A stretch of 64,000 nt of DNA from Polynucleobacter sp. AP-Latsch-80-C2 (GCF_018882185.1 NZ_JACVOY010000003.1:124001-188000), one strand, 5' to 3'. Counted from the first letter of the stretch, positions 1-9,488 are shown. Notes: a model not told the origin generated them from the letters alone. Numbers and translations: made by a program.

Positions 1-33
1 TTATCTACGATTTGGCAGAAAATATCCCAACGC

Positions 34-1947
34 ATGAGCAATTCGCTTTTTGAAACCCTTCAGCAGGACGTTAAACGGCTACCCGGATTGCCGGGGGTGT
101 ATCGATTCTTTGATGAAGCGGGACAGATTCTATATGTAGGCAAAGCACGCAATCTCAAAAAGCGGGTGTCTAGTTATTTTCAACGCACTCAGCTCTCACC
201 GCGCATTGAACTGATGGTGGGCAAAATCGCCCGTTACGAAACTACAGTAACACGGACAGAGACAGAAGCCCTCATTCTTGAAAATAATCTCATCAAAGAA
301 TTGGCTCCACCATTCAACATCCTATTTAGGGATGATAAGTCCTATCCCTATGTGATGTTAACCGGGCATCAGTTTCCTCGATTGGCATCTTATCGCGGCA
401 AGGTGGATAAGCGAAATCACTATTTCGGACCCTTTCCAAATTCTTGGGCGGTACGCAATAGTGTCCAGATACTACAAAAGGTATTTCGCTTGAGGACTTG
501 TGAGGATTCGGTATTTAAAAACCGTAGCCGTCCTTGTTTATTGCATCAAATTCATCGCTGTAGTGCTCCGTGTGTGGGGCGTTTAAGTGTTGAGCAGTAT
601 GGTCAAGACGTAGCGCAGGCAACGCGTTTCCTGGAAGGTGATCACAGTCGGGTCTTGTCTGAGCTAGAAAAAGAGATGCACGCCCATAGTGAGGCAATGG
701 AGTTTGAAATGGCTGCTGTCCTGCGTGACCGTATTGCAGATCTTTCCAGTGTTTTACAGCAACAGTCTATGGATACAGTTGCCGAAGGTGAGGGAGATGT
801 AGACATCATTGCAGTAGCGCAAATGGAGGGCATGGTTTGTGTTAATTTAGCGATGGTACGTGGCGGCCGACACTTGGGTGATCGTGCGTATTTCCCAAAA
901 GGGCTGCGCTCTAGCTCGGGTGAGTTACCAGCCCCGACAGAAATACTCGAGGCATTTATTGCGCAACATTATTTAGATGATGTAACGGATTATCAGACTA
1001 GCGCTAATCTCATTCCCCCCGTATTGGTTTTAAATCATGCGCTTCAGTCGGCGAGCGATGATGGTGTCACTCTGAGCGAGACTCCACCAGAAGATTTGCA
1101 TGATTTATTGAATGCACAGGCTGGTAAAAAAATTACTTTCTTACATCAGCCCCAGGGGCAGCGCCGTCATTGGCTTGCCATGGCAGAAGGCAATGCTAAG
1201 CTAGCGCTGACCAAGCGTTTAGTTGAGACAGGCGGACAGTTGGCGAGGGCGCGATCATTGGCCGATATTCTTGGATTGGAATTAGAGAGTCTCGAGCAGT
1301 TACGAATCGAATGTTTTGATATTAGCCACACCTCAGGTGAAGCAACGCAAGCATCTTGCGTGGTGTACACAAAAAATGCCATGCAGTCTGGTGAGTATCG
1401 ACGTTTCAATATTAACGACATTACGCCAGGCGATGACTATGCAGCCATGCGTCAAGTATTGCAAAGACGTTATGCAAACTTTCAGGAGTTGCCATTAGAA
1501 AAAATTCCACAAGTCATCTTGATTGATGGTGGAAAAGGCCAGGTGGAAATGGCGCGACAAGTATTTTCAGAATTCGGTATTGATATCGGCTTAATCGTTG
1601 GCGTTGCCAAAGGTGAAGGTCGTAAGGTTGGATTGGAGACATTGATATTTGCCGATGGTCGGCCTCCGCTAGAACTCGGTATTGATAGTGCCGCCTTATT
1701 GCTAGTGGCGCAGATTCGTGACGAAGCGCATCGCTTTGCCATCACTGGTATGCGAGCTAAGCGCGCCAAGGCCAGAACGGTTTCGCGTCTTGAGGAGATT
1801 GAGGGCATTGGAGCCAAGCGTCGACAAAAGTTATTGGCCCGTTTTGGTGGTTTAAAAGGGGTGGCTAATGCCAGTATTGAAGAGATCGCTAGTGTTGAGG
1901 GGGTTTCATTGACCCTGGCAGAGCAAATCTATCGACAGCTCCATTAG
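34..1947 (+). CDS. uvrC: UvrABC excinuclease subunit C
   Basis: UvrC makes the two incisions around a DNA lesion after UvrB loading in nucleotide excision repair. The 637-residue product has normal family length. A GIY-YIG nuclease domain lies near residues 17-50 (GVYRF, then [13 protein letters not shown]). A UVR motif that binds UvrB lies near 205-240, an RNase H-like domain follows, and tandem helix-hairpin-helix motifs end the protein ([13 protein letters not shown]). Only 33 bases precede it in the window, so its promoter is mostly not visible. pgsA follows closely on the same strand, the usual uvrC-pgsA arrangement. Identification is secure. Confidence 0.97.
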   Translation: MSNSLFETLQQDVKRLPGLPGVYRFFDEAGQILYVGKARNLKKRVSSYFQRTQLSPRIELMVGKIARYETTVTRTETEALILENNLIKELAPPFNILFRDDKSYPYVMLTGHQFPRLASYRGKVDKRNHYFGPFPNSWAVRNSVQILQKVFRLRTCEDSVFKNRSRPCLLHQIHRCSAPCVGRLSVEQYGQDVAQATRFLEGDHSRVLSELEKEMHAHSEAMEFEMAAVLRDRIADLSSVLQQQSMDTVAEGEGDVDIIAVAQMEGMVCVNLAMVRGGRHLGDRAYFPKGLRSSSGELPAPTEILEAFIAQHYLDDVTDYQTSANLIPPVLVLNHALQSASDDGVTLSETPPEDLHDLLNAQAGKKITFLHQPQGQRRHWLAMAEGNAKLALTKRLVETGGQLARARSLADILGLELESLEQLRIECFDISHTSGEATQASCVVYTKNAMQSGEYRRFNINDITPGDDYAAMRQVLQRRYANFQELPLEKIPQVILIDGGKGQVEMARQVFSEFGIDIGLIVGVAKGEGRKVGLETLIFADGRPPLELGIDSAALLLVAQIRDEAHRFAITGMRAKRAKARTVSRLEEIEGIGAKRRQKLLARFGGLKGVANASIEEIASVEGVSLTLAEQIYRQLH

Positions 1948-1981
1948 GCGATATACGCCTTAATTGGTTTATCCTTCACCC

Positions 1982-2557
1982 ATGCCATTCAATCTACCAA
2001 TCGCACTAACCTGGTTGCGGGTTGCAGCAATTCCGTTGCTGGTGGCAGTCTTTTATCTTCCCAATAGCTGGCTTTCTCCTTTTGAGAAAAATCTAGTAGC
2101 TACCATCCTGTTTATTTTTGCTGCTGTGACTGATTGGTTGGATGGATTTTTAGCTAGGAAAATGAAACAAGAATCTGCCTTCGGACAGTTCTTGGATCCA
2201 GTAGCCGATAAGCTGATCGTTGCGGCAGCACTCTTGGTCCTGCTCAATATGGATCGCGTTCAAGTTTGGGTTGCCCTCATCATCATCGGTCGTGAAATCA
2301 CCATCTCTGCGTTAAGGGAGTGGATGGCTTTGCTTGGAGCCGGAAAGAGCGTAGCGGTCCACATGGTCGGTAAGTTAAAAACAACCACCCAACTGATTGC
2401 AATCCCTTTTTTATTGCTCAATGACACTTTGTTTGGTTGGTTGGATTGTGCAAGGGTAGGTACTTGGTTGATTTGGGTTGCCTCCTTTTTAACCTTGTGG
2501 TCCATGTTCTATTACATGAAAAAGGCTTTGCCGCAGTTGGCAGGCAAAATTGATTAA
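1982..2557 (+). CDS. pgsA: CDP-diacylglycerol-glycerol-3-phosphate 3-phosphatidyltransferase
   Basis: PgsA makes phosphatidylglycerol phosphate from CDP-diacylglycerol and glycerol 3-phosphate in the inner membrane. The CDP-alcohol phosphotransferase signature is visible as DG-x2-AR-x8-G-x3-D-x3-D (DWLDGFLAR, then GQFLDPVAD). Several hydrophobic helices surround it. I chose the ATG at 1982, giving a family-like N-terminus MPFNLPIALTWLR. An in-frame TTG at 1964 would add six residues without a better ribosome site. The gene sits 34 bases after uvrC and is probably cotranscribed with it. No terminator is evident before the tRNA genes. Confidence 0.95.
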   Translation: MPFNLPIALTWLRVAAIPLLVAVFYLPNSWLSPFEKNLVATILFIFAAVTDWLDGFLARKMKQESAFGQFLDPVADKLIVAAALLVLLNMDRVQVWVALIIIGREITISALREWMALLGAGKSVAVHMVGKLKTTTQLIAIPFLLLNDTLFGWLDCARVGTWLIWVASFLTLWSMFYYMKKALPQLAGKID

Positions 2558-2672
2558 TTCTCATAAACCCCAGCCACATCAGGTTTAAGCCTCTTTTGGA
2601 TTGCCACTTTCTTTACCGTCAAGCGGAATAATGCTTTCTTTCAGATTGTTTGTTAAACTACTGCCCTGTTAT

Positions 2673-2748
2673 GCGGGAATAGCTCAGCTGGTAGAGCGAT
2701 ACCTTGCCAAGGTATAGGTCGGGAGTTCGAACCTCCTTTCCCGCTCCA
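2673..2748 (+). tRNA. tRNA-Gly (anticodon GCC)
   Basis: A 76-base cloverleaf with acceptor arms GCGGGAA and TTCCCGC, a D arm starting AGCTCAGC, an anticodon stem ACCTT/AAGGT around the GCC anticodon, a T arm with GTTCGAA, discriminator T and an encoded CCA end. Confidence 0.97.
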
Positions 2749-2797
2749 AGTTCGATGGGAAGCCCTCAAAAGCTTCCCATTTTTGATTTAGGTATAT

Positions 2798-2871
2798 GGC
2801 GCGTTGGCCGAGTGGTTAGGCAGGAGCCTGCAAAGCTTCGTACGGGGGTTCGATTCCCTCACGCGCCTCCA
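2798..2871 (+). tRNA. tRNA-Cys (anticodon GCA)
   Basis: A 74-base cloverleaf with acceptor arms GGCGCGT and ACGCGCC, anticodon stem GGAGC/GCTTC holding loop CTGCAAA, T loop GTTCGAT, discriminator T and encoded CCA. The U discriminator is the known identity element of cysteine tRNA. It lies 49 bases after tRNA-Gly, so the two are probably one transcript. Confidence 0.97.
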
Positions 2872-2939
2872 GTAATTTGCCTTGACGATTTGGGGGCTTT
2901 CCCTAAAATGGTTTTATTAAATTACTAGGTAATCAGATT

Positions 2940-3395
2940 ATGAATTTCCCTATTTTTTCCAGAGGCATCATCACAGCAACAATGCTTTCATTGATGTTGC
3001 TTGCATGTGCATCGTCTGGCGATTCATCAAACGCTTCAAGTGAGGCTCAAGAGGTTCAGGCGCAACTCTTAGGTGACATGCCATTACCAGCAGGTTCAAA
3101 AATTCTGAGTGCGGATTCTTTAATTATTGGACGCGGAGATAACTGGGTTGGTAGAGCGGTTTTATCTGGCGTGCAAAATTCAACCGATATTTATGCTTTT
3201 TTCCAAGCGGAATATCCTAAGGCAGGCTGGACTACAGTAAGCGCTATTAAAGCCAAGACCAGTATTCTTGTTTTCACTAAAGGTGATCGCACTTCTACTG
3301 TGGAATTAAATGATGGTTCTTTTACTGGACCTAAAACATTGATCACCATTACGGCATCACCTAAGAATGCGAATGTCGTGGCCCCTAAAAAATAA
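2940..3395 (+). CDS. small predicted lipoprotein of unknown function
   Basis: A 151-residue protein whose first 23 residues form a lipoprotein signal: a basic residue (R8), a hydrophobic core and the lipobox LLAC at 20-23, followed by a serine-rich linker. The mature part is predicted to be periplasmic and membrane-anchored. Residues about 45-140 have alternating hydrophobic and charged residues and no catalytic motif that I recognise. The gene stands alone, 68 bases after tRNA-Cys, and is followed by a strong bidirectional terminator. I cannot assign a family or function. Confidence 0.8.
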   Translation: MNFPIFSRGIITATMLSLMLLACASSGDSSNASSEAQEVQAQLLGDMPLPAGSKILSADSLIIGRGDNWVGRAVLSGVQNSTDIYAFFQAEYPKAGWTTVSAIKAKTSILVFTKGDRTSTVELNDGSFTGPKTLITITASPKNANVVAPKK

Positions 3396-3430
3396 GCGTT
3401 ATTAATATTTAGTTAAGTTTGCAGAAATAA

Positions 3431-3455
3431 AAAAAGACCTCAAAAGAGGTCTTTT
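3431..3455. terminator. bidirectional intrinsic terminator
   Basis: AAAAAGACCTC, loop AAAA, then GAGGTCTTTTT: an 11-bp perfect stem flanked by A and T runs. It separates the converging lipoprotein gene and lexA and can serve both. Confidence 0.9.
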
Positions 3456-3472
3456 TCTTTAGTGCAGAGGCT

Positions 3473-4192
3473 TTACAGTCCTTCAGCCCTAATGAGCCCA
3501 ACGGCCTGGCCTTCAATGGCAAAGTTCGGTTGGCGGCTATCGACCACAATATTTTTGAAGTCTGGATTTTCTGCTTGCAGTTCAATGACCATACCATTGG
3601 CAGTTTTCTTTTGTTGCCAACGTTTCACAGTGACTTCATCATCGAGACGAGCAACTACGATATCGCCATTGCGAACTTCAGTTGTTTTTCTGACCGCTAA
3701 ATAATCACCATCCAAGATTCCTGCATCGCGCATGCTCATGCCTTTTACTTTTAATAAGTAATCAGCACCCTTGCTAAATAAGCTTGGATCAATTGGAACT
3801 TGTTTTTCAATATGTTCAACCGCCATGATGGGTGAGCCTGCAGCAACACGACCAATTAATGGCAGCGTGAGTTGCTGAAGTGCGCCTGATGGCAATGACA
3901 TCTGACGATATTGATTTGTGTGATGCGTTTGATTAAAGCGTTGCGGAATGCGAATGCCGCGAGAAGTTCCTGGCGTGAGTTCGATGTACCCCTTTTTTGC
4001 CAGCGCGCGCAAATGTTCTTCGGCAGCATTGGCGGATGCAAATCCGAGTTGATTAGCAATTTCTGCGCGTGTCGGTGGCAAGCCACTTTCATCAATCGCT
4101 TTTGAAATGAGTTCTAAGATCTCGCTCTGACGTGGAGTGAGTTTAGGGAGGGCAGTCAGCTCCTCAGGAAAATCGACTGTATTTATGTCCAT
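3473..4192 (-). CDS. lexA: SOS repressor LexA
   Basis: LexA represses DNA damage genes and inactivates itself when stimulated by RecA. The winged helix ([11 protein letters not shown], residues about 19-80) is joined to an S24 peptidase domain. The self-cleavage bond is A118-G119 within [10 protein letters not shown]. The nucleophile is S153 (KGMSMRDAG) and the general base K190 (EVTVKRW). At 239 residues it is longer than the E. coli protein (about 200), with an N-terminal extension of about 16 residues and a longer linker. No alternative start codon lies within the extension, so the ATG is kept although no Shine-Dalgarno sequence precedes it. A LexA-like box lies immediately upstream. Confidence 0.96.
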   Translation of the reverse strand: MDINTVDFPEELTALPKLTPRQSEILELISKAIDESGLPPTRAEIANQLGFASANAAEEHLRALAKKGYIELTPGTSRGIRIPQRFNQTHHTNQYRQMSLPSGALQQLTLPLIGRVAAGSPIMAVEHIEKQVPIDPSLFSKGADYLLKVKGMSMRDAGILDGDYLAVRKTTEVRNGDIVVARLDDEVTVKRWQQKKTANGMVIELQAENPDFKNIVVDSRQPNFAIEGQAVGLIRAEGL

Positions 4193-4193
4193 A

Positions 4194-4209
4194 CTGGGAT
4201 TGTATACAG
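4194..4209. promoter_or_regulatory. candidate LexA operator at the lexA start
   Basis: Read on the minus strand the 16 bases are CTGTATACAATCCCAG. They match the LexA consensus CTGT-N8-ACAG except for one base (CCAG for ACAG). The site ends one base before the lexA start codon, which suggests autoregulation and a very short or absent leader. Confidence 0.6.
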
Positions 4210-4255
4210 CAGTATTTGAGAATTCAAGGCCTTTTGGCAGGGGGATAATGGAAAG

Positions 4256-5329
4256 ATGAGCTCAAACCCAATTCAATCTGAAAAATCACCCCATATTCTG
4301 GTCTTAGGAATGGGTGGCACTATTGCTGGGCTGGCTAATTCCCCAGATAAACCTTTGGAATATGCCGCAGGGCAGGTGGGCGTGGATTCCTTGGTCTCGC
4401 ATATCGCATCCGCTATCCCCAAAAACGTCAAACTGGTCTCACATCAATTGGCCAACATCAATAGCCGCAATTTATCTGAGTCCTTGCTCAGCCTTCTGGG
4501 AGAGGCTGTCCGCGCTGCTCTGGAGAATCCAGCGGTCTTGGGCATCGTTGTGACCCATGGCACCGACACCATCGAGGAGACAGGCGTCTTTTTGCAATTA
4601 ACTTGCGGTCAGCACGCCAATCAAGTGGGTAAGCGAGTCATTTTGACGGGTGCAATGCTTCCCAGCAATGCCCCTGGGGCGGATGGTCCCTCTAACTTAT
4701 TGGATGCCATCAAGTGGGCTGCAACCCCTTTAGATAATTGCCCTGGCGGTATCTATGCAGTTATGGATGGCAGAGCTTGTATGGCAATGGATTTGGCAAA
4801 GCGCCACCCAACGGCACTGAATGCGTCACTACAAGCTGCCCCTAGCAGTTCGGCTGGCTTGATTAACCCATCGTGGTTATCGGGCGTGAAGGCTGTTCAG
4901 TCTGCCTGGACTGAAGATTTACCGATTCCCAGGCAGACTGAATGGCCTTGGGTGGAGATTTTGACCAGCCACGCTGGTGCTCGCCCTGAAACGGTATCCC
5001 TTTGGGTGGAAAGCCCTGTTCAAGGCTTGGTGCTTGCGGGCAGTGGCATGGGGGGTTTTCATGATGCATGGCAGGCTCCACTTGTGCAGGCCGCCTCCAA
5101 GGGTATTGCTTTAGTCAGAACCACTAGAACTGGGTCAGGATCAACTCTTCCCAATATTCCGGAAAAAGACCTTGCCGGCTGCTTAGCAGCGGGTGCTTTA
5201 AGTGCCCCTAGAGCCAGAATCGCGCTCCAGTTGGCTCTTAATGCTGAAAAACTGGCAAAGATAGTGGGTAAACCCCTGACTTGGCAGGATTTTTTTGCTA
5301 GAATAGCGGTCTTGCCTGTTATCAGGTAG
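4256..5329 (+). CDS. asparaginase family protein
   Basis: Probably hydrolyses L-asparagine to aspartate and ammonia. The first catalytic threonine motif is at the N-terminus (GMGGTIAG, residues about 18-25). The second, with the Thr-Asp pair, is [10 protein letters not shown] near residue 100. A conserved TGAML-x-S follows. The 357-residue length fits bacterial asparaginase plus a slightly longer tail. No signal peptide is visible, so a cytoplasmic enzyme is likely. It is divergent from lexA and precedes the ribosomal protein operon with 131 bases between. The type (I or II) cannot be decided from motifs alone, and glutaminase side activity is possible. Confidence 0.88.
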   Translation: MSSNPIQSEKSPHILVLGMGGTIAGLANSPDKPLEYAAGQVGVDSLVSHIASAIPKNVKLVSHQLANINSRNLSESLLSLLGEAVRAALENPAVLGIVVTHGTDTIEETGVFLQLTCGQHANQVGKRVILTGAMLPSNAPGADGPSNLLDAIKWAATPLDNCPGGIYAVMDGRACMAMDLAKRHPTALNASLQAAPSSSAGLINPSWLSGVKAVQSAWTEDLPIPRQTEWPWVEILTSHAGARPETVSLWVESPVQGLVLAGSGMGGFHDAWQAPLVQAASKGIALVRTTRTGSGSTLPNIPEKDLAGCLAAGALSAPRARIALQLALNAEKLAKIVGKPLTWQDFFARIAVLPVIR

Positions 5330-5390
5330 GCGCTGAAAAGCGGCTTTAAAAGTGTTGTAAGTTTTACCTACAATTTGTTACTACCTTGTC

Positions 5391-5440
5391 ACACTGGCGC
5401 TAACTTTAAAACCATCGGAAGTTAGCAAGACGCCCAGGTG
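5391..5440 (+). promoter_or_regulatory. candidate structured leader of the rpsF operon
   Basis: Just before rpsF the sequence can fold into a long helix. The 8-bp pair GCTAACTT (5399-5406) with AAGTTAGC (5419-5426) is capped by a loop containing CATCGG. Outside it, GGCG (5396-5399) pairs with CGCC (5431-5434) and CAC with GTG. S6:S18 leader RNAs that autoregulate rpsF operons are known in many bacteria. The position and shape fit, but I did not match the full consensus. Confidence 0.45.
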
Positions 5441-5460
5441 ACTTCATCCTTAAGGAGTGT

Positions 5461-5838
5461 TTGATGCGTCATTATGAAATCGTCTTTATCGTCCATCCGG
5501 ACCAAAGCGAGCAAGTGCCCGCGATGATCGATCGCTACAAAGCTACATTAGCAGCTGCTGGCGGCAAAATTCATCGTATTGAAGATTGGGGTCGTCGTCA
5601 GATGGCTTACATGATCGACAAACTTGCTAAAGCCCACTACGTTTGCATGAACATTGAGTGCGACCAGAAAACTCTGGAAGAGCTCGAGCATGCGTTCAAA
5701 TTTAACGATGCTGTTTTGCGTCACCTCATCATCAAGACTAAGAAAGCTGAAACAGAGCCTTCCATCATGATGAAAGAAGTGCAACGTGAAGAAGCGCGCA
5801 AATCAGCTCAATCTGACGCTCCTGTAGCGACAGCCTAA
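5461..5838 (+). CDS. rpsF: 30S ribosomal protein S6
   Basis: S6 binds 16S rRNA as a heterodimer with S18 in the platform of the small subunit. The 125-residue sequence begins [14 protein letters not shown] and contains the typical [14 protein letters not shown] segment and a charged tail. A good AAGGAG ribosome site stands before the ATG. It is the first gene of the rpsF-priB-rpsR-rplI operon, in the standard betaproteobacterial order. Its partner S18 is encoded two genes downstream. Confidence 0.98.
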   Translation: MMRHYEIVFIVHPDQSEQVPAMIDRYKATLAAAGGKIHRIEDWGRRQMAYMIDKLAKAHYVCMNIECDQKTLEELEHAFKFNDAVLRHLIIKTKKAETEPSIMMKEVQREEARKSAQSDAPVATA

Positions 5839-5897
5839 GTTATAAATTTGAAGAGGAATACAGAGACTAGAAAACGTATCAGAGTGGCGGAGCGGCG

Positions 5898-6191
5898 TTG
5901 AATCATTTCACCCTCACTGCAATCTTGGTATCTAAAGACGCGATTCGATTTACACCTGCAGGAATACCGGTGATGCATTGCCAGCTAGAACATAGCGGCC
6001 AAGCAAACGAGGTAGGAGTGGCAAGGAAAATTCAGATGAGTGTTGAGGCCGTTGCGATAGGACCCATTCAAAAGGGTATTGAGCAGATGGACTTAGGAAC
6101 CCAAGCAGTGTTTGAAGGATTCTTAGCACCCAAGACCCTACGTAATCAAAGACTTGTTTTCCATATTACCCATATTCAATTGAAAAATTAA
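5898..6191 (+). CDS. priB: primosomal replication protein N
   Basis: PriB is a small single-strand DNA-binding OB-fold protein that helps PriA restart stalled replication forks. The 97-residue product reads [20 protein letters not shown], and the [14 protein letters not shown] segment is the family hallmark. The start is a TTG codon preceded by GGAG. This is supported because the translated N-terminus aligns with PriB and no ATG lies nearby. It sits between rpsF and rpsR, its usual place, and dnaB follows further down. Confidence 0.94.
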   Translation: MNHFTLTAILVSKDAIRFTPAGIPVMHCQLEHSGQANEVGVARKIQMSVEAVAIGPIQKGIEQMDLGTQAVFEGFLAPKTLRNQRLVFHITHIQLKN

Positions 6192-6204
6192 AGAGGAAAT
6201 CATC

Positions 6205-6477
6205 ATGGCGTTTGGAAAGAAACCCGATTTCAAAAAGAAACCAGCTCAGAACCCATTGTTCAAGCGTAAACGTTATTGCCGTTTCACTGTTGCTGGCGTA
6301 GAACAGATCGATTACAAAGATGTAGATACATTGAAGGACTTTATTGGCGAAAACGCCAAGATCACTCCTGCTCGCTTAACAGGCACAAAAGCAAAGTATC
6401 AGCGTCAGTTAGACACTGCTATTAAGCGTGCCCGTTTCTTGGCTTTGTTGCCATTCTCCGATCAACATAAGAAATAA
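6205..6477 (+). CDS. rpsR: 30S ribosomal protein S18
   Basis: S18 pairs with S6 in the 30S platform. The 90-residue protein has the hallmark [20 protein letters not shown] and, near the C-terminus, the basic [14 protein letters not shown] segment. The N-terminus has an added lysine-rich stretch ([13 protein letters not shown]). A strong AGAGGA ribosome site precedes the ATG, 13 bases after priB. Confidence 0.98.
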   Translation: MAFGKKPDFKKKPAQNPLFKRKRYCRFTVAGVEQIDYKDVDTLKDFIGENAKITPARLTGTKAKYQRQLDTAIKRARFLALLPFSDQHKK

Positions 6478-6490
6478 TTAGGAGCCCTCA

Positions 6491-6943
6491 ATGCAAATCA
6501 TCCTTTTAGAAAAAGTAATTAACTTGGGCAACCTCGGCGATATCGTTCGCGTTAAAGACGGTTACGCTCGTAATTTCCTAATCCCACAACGCAAAGCTCG
6601 TCGTGCAACTGAAACAGCTATCGCTGACTTTGCAGTACGTCGCGCTGAGTTGGAGAAATTGGCCGCTGAGAAATTGGCTGCTGCTGAAGCTGTTGGCGCA
6701 AAGCTCAAAGACTTGGTTCTCGAAATCGGTCAAAAAGCAGGTGTTGACGGTCGCTTGTTTGGTTCTGTAACCAATCATGACATCGCTGACGCTTTGAAAG
6801 CAAAAGGCTTTGTAATCGAAAAAGCTTCTGTACGCTTACCTACTGGCCCATTAAAAATGGTTGGTGACCACCCTGTAGCGGTAGCTGTCCATACCGATGT
6901 AGTGGCTGATATCACTATTCGTGTAGTTGGCGAGCAAGCTTAA
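6491..6943 (+). CDS. rplI: 50S ribosomal protein L9
   Basis: L9 binds 23S rRNA through its N-terminal domain and extends a long helix from the ribosome. The 150-residue sequence starts [19 protein letters not shown] with the conserved [12 protein letters not shown] segment at residues 24-35. The connecting helix is rich in Ala, Glu and Lys (about 45-75), and the C-terminal domain contains [16 protein letters not shown]. It ends the ribosomal part of the operon, and dnaB starts 25 bases later. Confidence 0.98.
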   Translation: MQIILLEKVINLGNLGDIVRVKDGYARNFLIPQRKARRATETAIADFAVRRAELEKLAAEKLAAAEAVGAKLKDLVLEIGQKAGVDGRLFGSVTNHDIADALKAKGFVIEKASVRLPTGPLKMVGDHPVAVAVHTDVVADITIRVVGEQA

Positions 6944-6967
6944 GTTTTAAATCTGTAAACTAGCCTC

Positions 6968-9463
6968 ATGGCTGAATCCCGTTCACGTTCCGTTACGCTG
7001 AATCCCGGCATGATGGGTTCTGGGGATGCAGTCGTGCAGGCTTTAAAAGTCCCGCCGCATTCTGTAGAAGCCGAGCAATCTTTGCTCGGCGGTCTACTCA
7101 TCGATAACACAGCCTGGGATCGCCTAGGTGGAGTGTTAACTGATAAAGATTTCTATCGTCCTGAACATGCTCTGATCTATAAGGTCATTCAGCGTTTAGT
7201 AGGCGACAACCAACCCGCTGACGTAATTACTGTTCATGAAGCAGTGAAGTCAGAGCAGGGAGGTGACCTGGTTGGTATTGATTATTTAAACTCTTTGGCA
7301 CAAAGCACTCCAAGTGCTGCCAATATCAAAGGTTATGCAGACATCGTTCGCGATCGCAGTATCTTGCGTCGCTTGATTGAGGTGTCTGACAGTATTGTGA
7401 GTTCTGCATTTATTCCAGAGGGTCGTTCAGTGAGAACACTCTTGGATGAAGCTGAATCACGCATTTTACAAATTGGTGAAGAGGGCAGTCGTAAGGCTGA
7501 CTATCTCGAAATTGAGCCGCTTCTACGTTCAGTCGTCGCCAGAATTGACGAGCTCTACAACCGCCAAGGCGGCAGTGACATCACTGGTATTGCTACTGGC
7601 TTTATTGATTTAGATAAACAGACTAGTGGCTTGCAAAAAGGCGACCTCGTGATTGTTGCTGGAAGGCCTTCAATGGGTAAGGCTCAGCCACTAGACGCCA
7701 AAATTAAAACAATTCATGGCTGGAAGTTCATGGGCGATCTTCATTTTGGGGATCGGATTGCTTCAGTGGATGGTCAACATTCCATGGTCACGGGTATTTA
7801 CCCGCAAGGCAGCAAACAAATTTACAAAGTCACTTTCTCTGATGGACGAGAGGCGGAATGCTGTGATGAGCACTTATGGCGTGTTATGTATCGCGATTGG
7901 GATGCGCCCAGAGTAATCAATACCGCTCGTCTAATTGAAATGCTTTCGTGTGTGCGTTATAAAAATCGTCTATGGTTTGATCCTGTCTCAGGGGACTTTG
8001 GCCACTCTGAGGAGTTGCCGATTCATCCATGGGTATTAGGCGCATTGCTAGGTGATGGAACTTTGGCCTTATCTCATGGTTCAGTGATGTTTTCAACAAA
8101 GTCGCCTGAGCTCGTAGAACGTATGAATTTGCTTGCTAGCTATGAGATGGAGCTAGTTCATGCTAACGCGTATGATTGGAGGCTGGTTTCCAAAGCCAGA
8201 ATTGCCGCCAATGGAGAACGCCAAGCAGTTCCAAACAATTATTTTAGGACTGCATTAAAAGATTTAGGAGTTCTGGGTTGCAGAAGTTTTGATAAATACA
8301 TTCCCGCAACTTATCTTGAAGCGAATAAGGCCTCTCGCCTTGCATTGTTTCAAGGCCTAATGGATACCGATGGTTGGATTGAAAAGTGGGGATCGATTCG
8401 TTTTTGTACGGCAAGCAAGCAATTGTCTGAAGACGTTGCATCCTTGGCTAGATCGTTGGGAGGTTTTTGCTCAGTGGCGCATAAGCAGACCAACTACACC
8501 TATAAGGGTGAGCGCAAGCAGGGTCGATTAGCCTATGTTTTAAATATGAGCTTTGGCCCAGGATTTATGGCTTTCACTCTGCCTGAGAAGTGTGAAAGAT
8601 TAAGATCGAATTGGGATCGTCAGCGTAGAATTACTTTCAAGAGTATTGAGCCAAGTAGAGTTGCTCAAGCCCAATGTATTTCTGTTAGCCACCCCTCGCG
8701 AACCTATGTAACGAATGACTACGTTGTTACGCACAACACTGCATTTGCACTGAATATTGCAGAGAACGTTGCTCTCGCTGAGGGACTACCAGTTGTGGTC
8801 TTCTCTATGGAGATGTCCGGCGAGCAATTGGCAGCGCGTCTATTGGGTTCAGTTGGGCGCGTAGACCAAGGTCGTATGCGTACCGGTAAGTTGCAAGATG
8901 ACGAATGGCCACGCGTTACGGATGCAATTGCCCGTTTAAGTAATACTCAAATTCTGATTGATGAAACAGGCTCCTTATCCAGTTTGGAATTGCGTGCCAG
9001 AGCACGTCGAATTGCCAGAAACTTTGGCGGCACCTTAGGTTTGGTTGTGATTGATTACCTGCAGTTGATGAGTGGTTCTGGATCAGAGAATCGTGCAACG
9101 GAGATTTCTGAAATTTCTCGCTCGCTCAAATCACTTGCAAAAGAATTGCAGTGCCCAGTAGTTGCATTGTCACAGTTAAATCGTGGCTTAGAGCAACGCC
9201 CAAACAAACGACCCATCATGTCTGACCTACGTGAATCTGGAGCGATTGAGCAAGATGCTGACTTGATTATGTTTATTTATCGTGATGAGGTGTATCACCC
9301 AGATACTACTACCGATAAAGGCATGGCTGAGATCATCATTGGTAAACAGCGTAACGGTCCTATTGGAACTGTGCGCTTGAGCTGGCAAGGTCCATATACG
9401 AAGTTTGATAACTTAGCAGTCGGCTCAATCGGCTACTCATCTGGTGGTTACGAACCTTTCTAA
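6968..9463 (+). CDS. dnaB: replicative DNA helicase DnaB, interrupted by an intein
   Basis: DnaB is the hexameric helicase that unwinds DNA ahead of the replisome. The open reading frame encodes 831 residues, far above the usual 450-480. The excess is an in-frame 352-residue intein. The N-extein (1-238) has the DnaB N-terminal domain (VEAEQSLLGGLL) and runs up to the P-loop AGRPSMGK. The C-extein resumes with TAFALNIA at residue 591 and contains VFSMEMSGEQLAARL, the Walker B VVIDYLQLMSG and LRESGAIEQDADLI. Removing the intein leaves a normal helicase of 479 residues. The reading frame is open throughout, so function should depend on protein splicing. The gene lies 25 bases after rplI. Confidence 0.97.
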   Translation: MAESRSRSVTLNPGMMGSGDAVVQALKVPPHSVEAEQSLLGGLLIDNTAWDRLGGVLTDKDFYRPEHALIYKVIQRLVGDNQPADVITVHEAVKSEQGGDLVGIDYLNSLAQSTPSAANIKGYADIVRDRSILRRLIEVSDSIVSSAFIPEGRSVRTLLDEAESRILQIGEEGSRKADYLEIEPLLRSVVARIDELYNRQGGSDITGIATGFIDLDKQTSGLQKGDLVIVAGRPSMGKAQPLDAKIKTIHGWKFMGDLHFGDRIASVDGQHSMVTGIYPQGSKQIYKVTFSDGREAECCDEHLWRVMYRDWDAPRVINTARLIEMLSCVRYKNRLWFDPVSGDFGHSEELPIHPWVLGALLGDGTLALSHGSVMFSTKSPELVERMNLLASYEMELVHANAYDWRLVSKARIAANGERQAVPNNYFRTALKDLGVLGCRSFDKYIPATYLEANKASRLALFQGLMDTDGWIEKWGSIRFCTASKQLSEDVASLARSLGGFCSVAHKQTNYTYKGERKQGRLAYVLNMSFGPGFMAFTLPEKCERLRSNWDRQRRITFKSIEPSRVAQAQCISVSHPSRTYVTNDYVVTHNTAFALNIAENVALAEGLPVVVFSMEMSGEQLAARLLGSVGRVDQGRMRTGKLQDDEWPRVTDAIARLSNTQILIDETGSLSSLELRARARRIARNFGGTLGLVVIDYLQLMSGSGSENRATEISEISRSLKSLAKELQCPVVALSQLNRGLEQRPNKRPIMSDLRESGAIEQDADLIMFIYRDEVYHPDTTTDKGMAEIIIGKQRNGPIGTVRLSWQGPYTKFDNLAVGSIGYSSGGYEPF
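7682..8737 (+). mobile_element. class 3-type intein with LAGLIDADG homing endonuclease in DnaB
   Basis: The element spans precursor residues 239-590 and splits the Walker A motif GRPSMGK/T. Its first residue is alanine, not Cys or Ser. It ends in VVTHN with Thr as the first extein residue. Intein residues W66 (in DEHLWRV, block B), C332 (in QCISVSH, block F) and T350 (before the terminal HN, block G) match the Trp-Cys-Thr triad that defines class 3 inteins, where the block F cysteine starts splicing. Two LAGLIDADG motifs are intact, LGALLGDGTL near 119-128 and LFQGLMDTDG near 222-231. Their catalytic aspartates are D125 and D230, so the homing endonuclease may be active. Confidence 0.92.
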
Positions 9464-9488
9464 AGTTCGCTGAACATCTGCCCATTAA

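Noticed and set aside
2673..2871. Integration site for a genomic island at the tRNA pair
   Set aside because: No integrase, no direct repeat of the tRNA end and ordinary housekeeping genes on both sides.
2704..2928. Plus-strand 74-codon frame
   Set aside because: It covers the tRNA-Gly and tRNA-Cys genes and has no protein-like features.
7682..8737. Group I or II intron in dnaB instead of an intein
   Set aside because: The reading frame is continuous and the insert has protein splicing blocks and ends in His-Asn.
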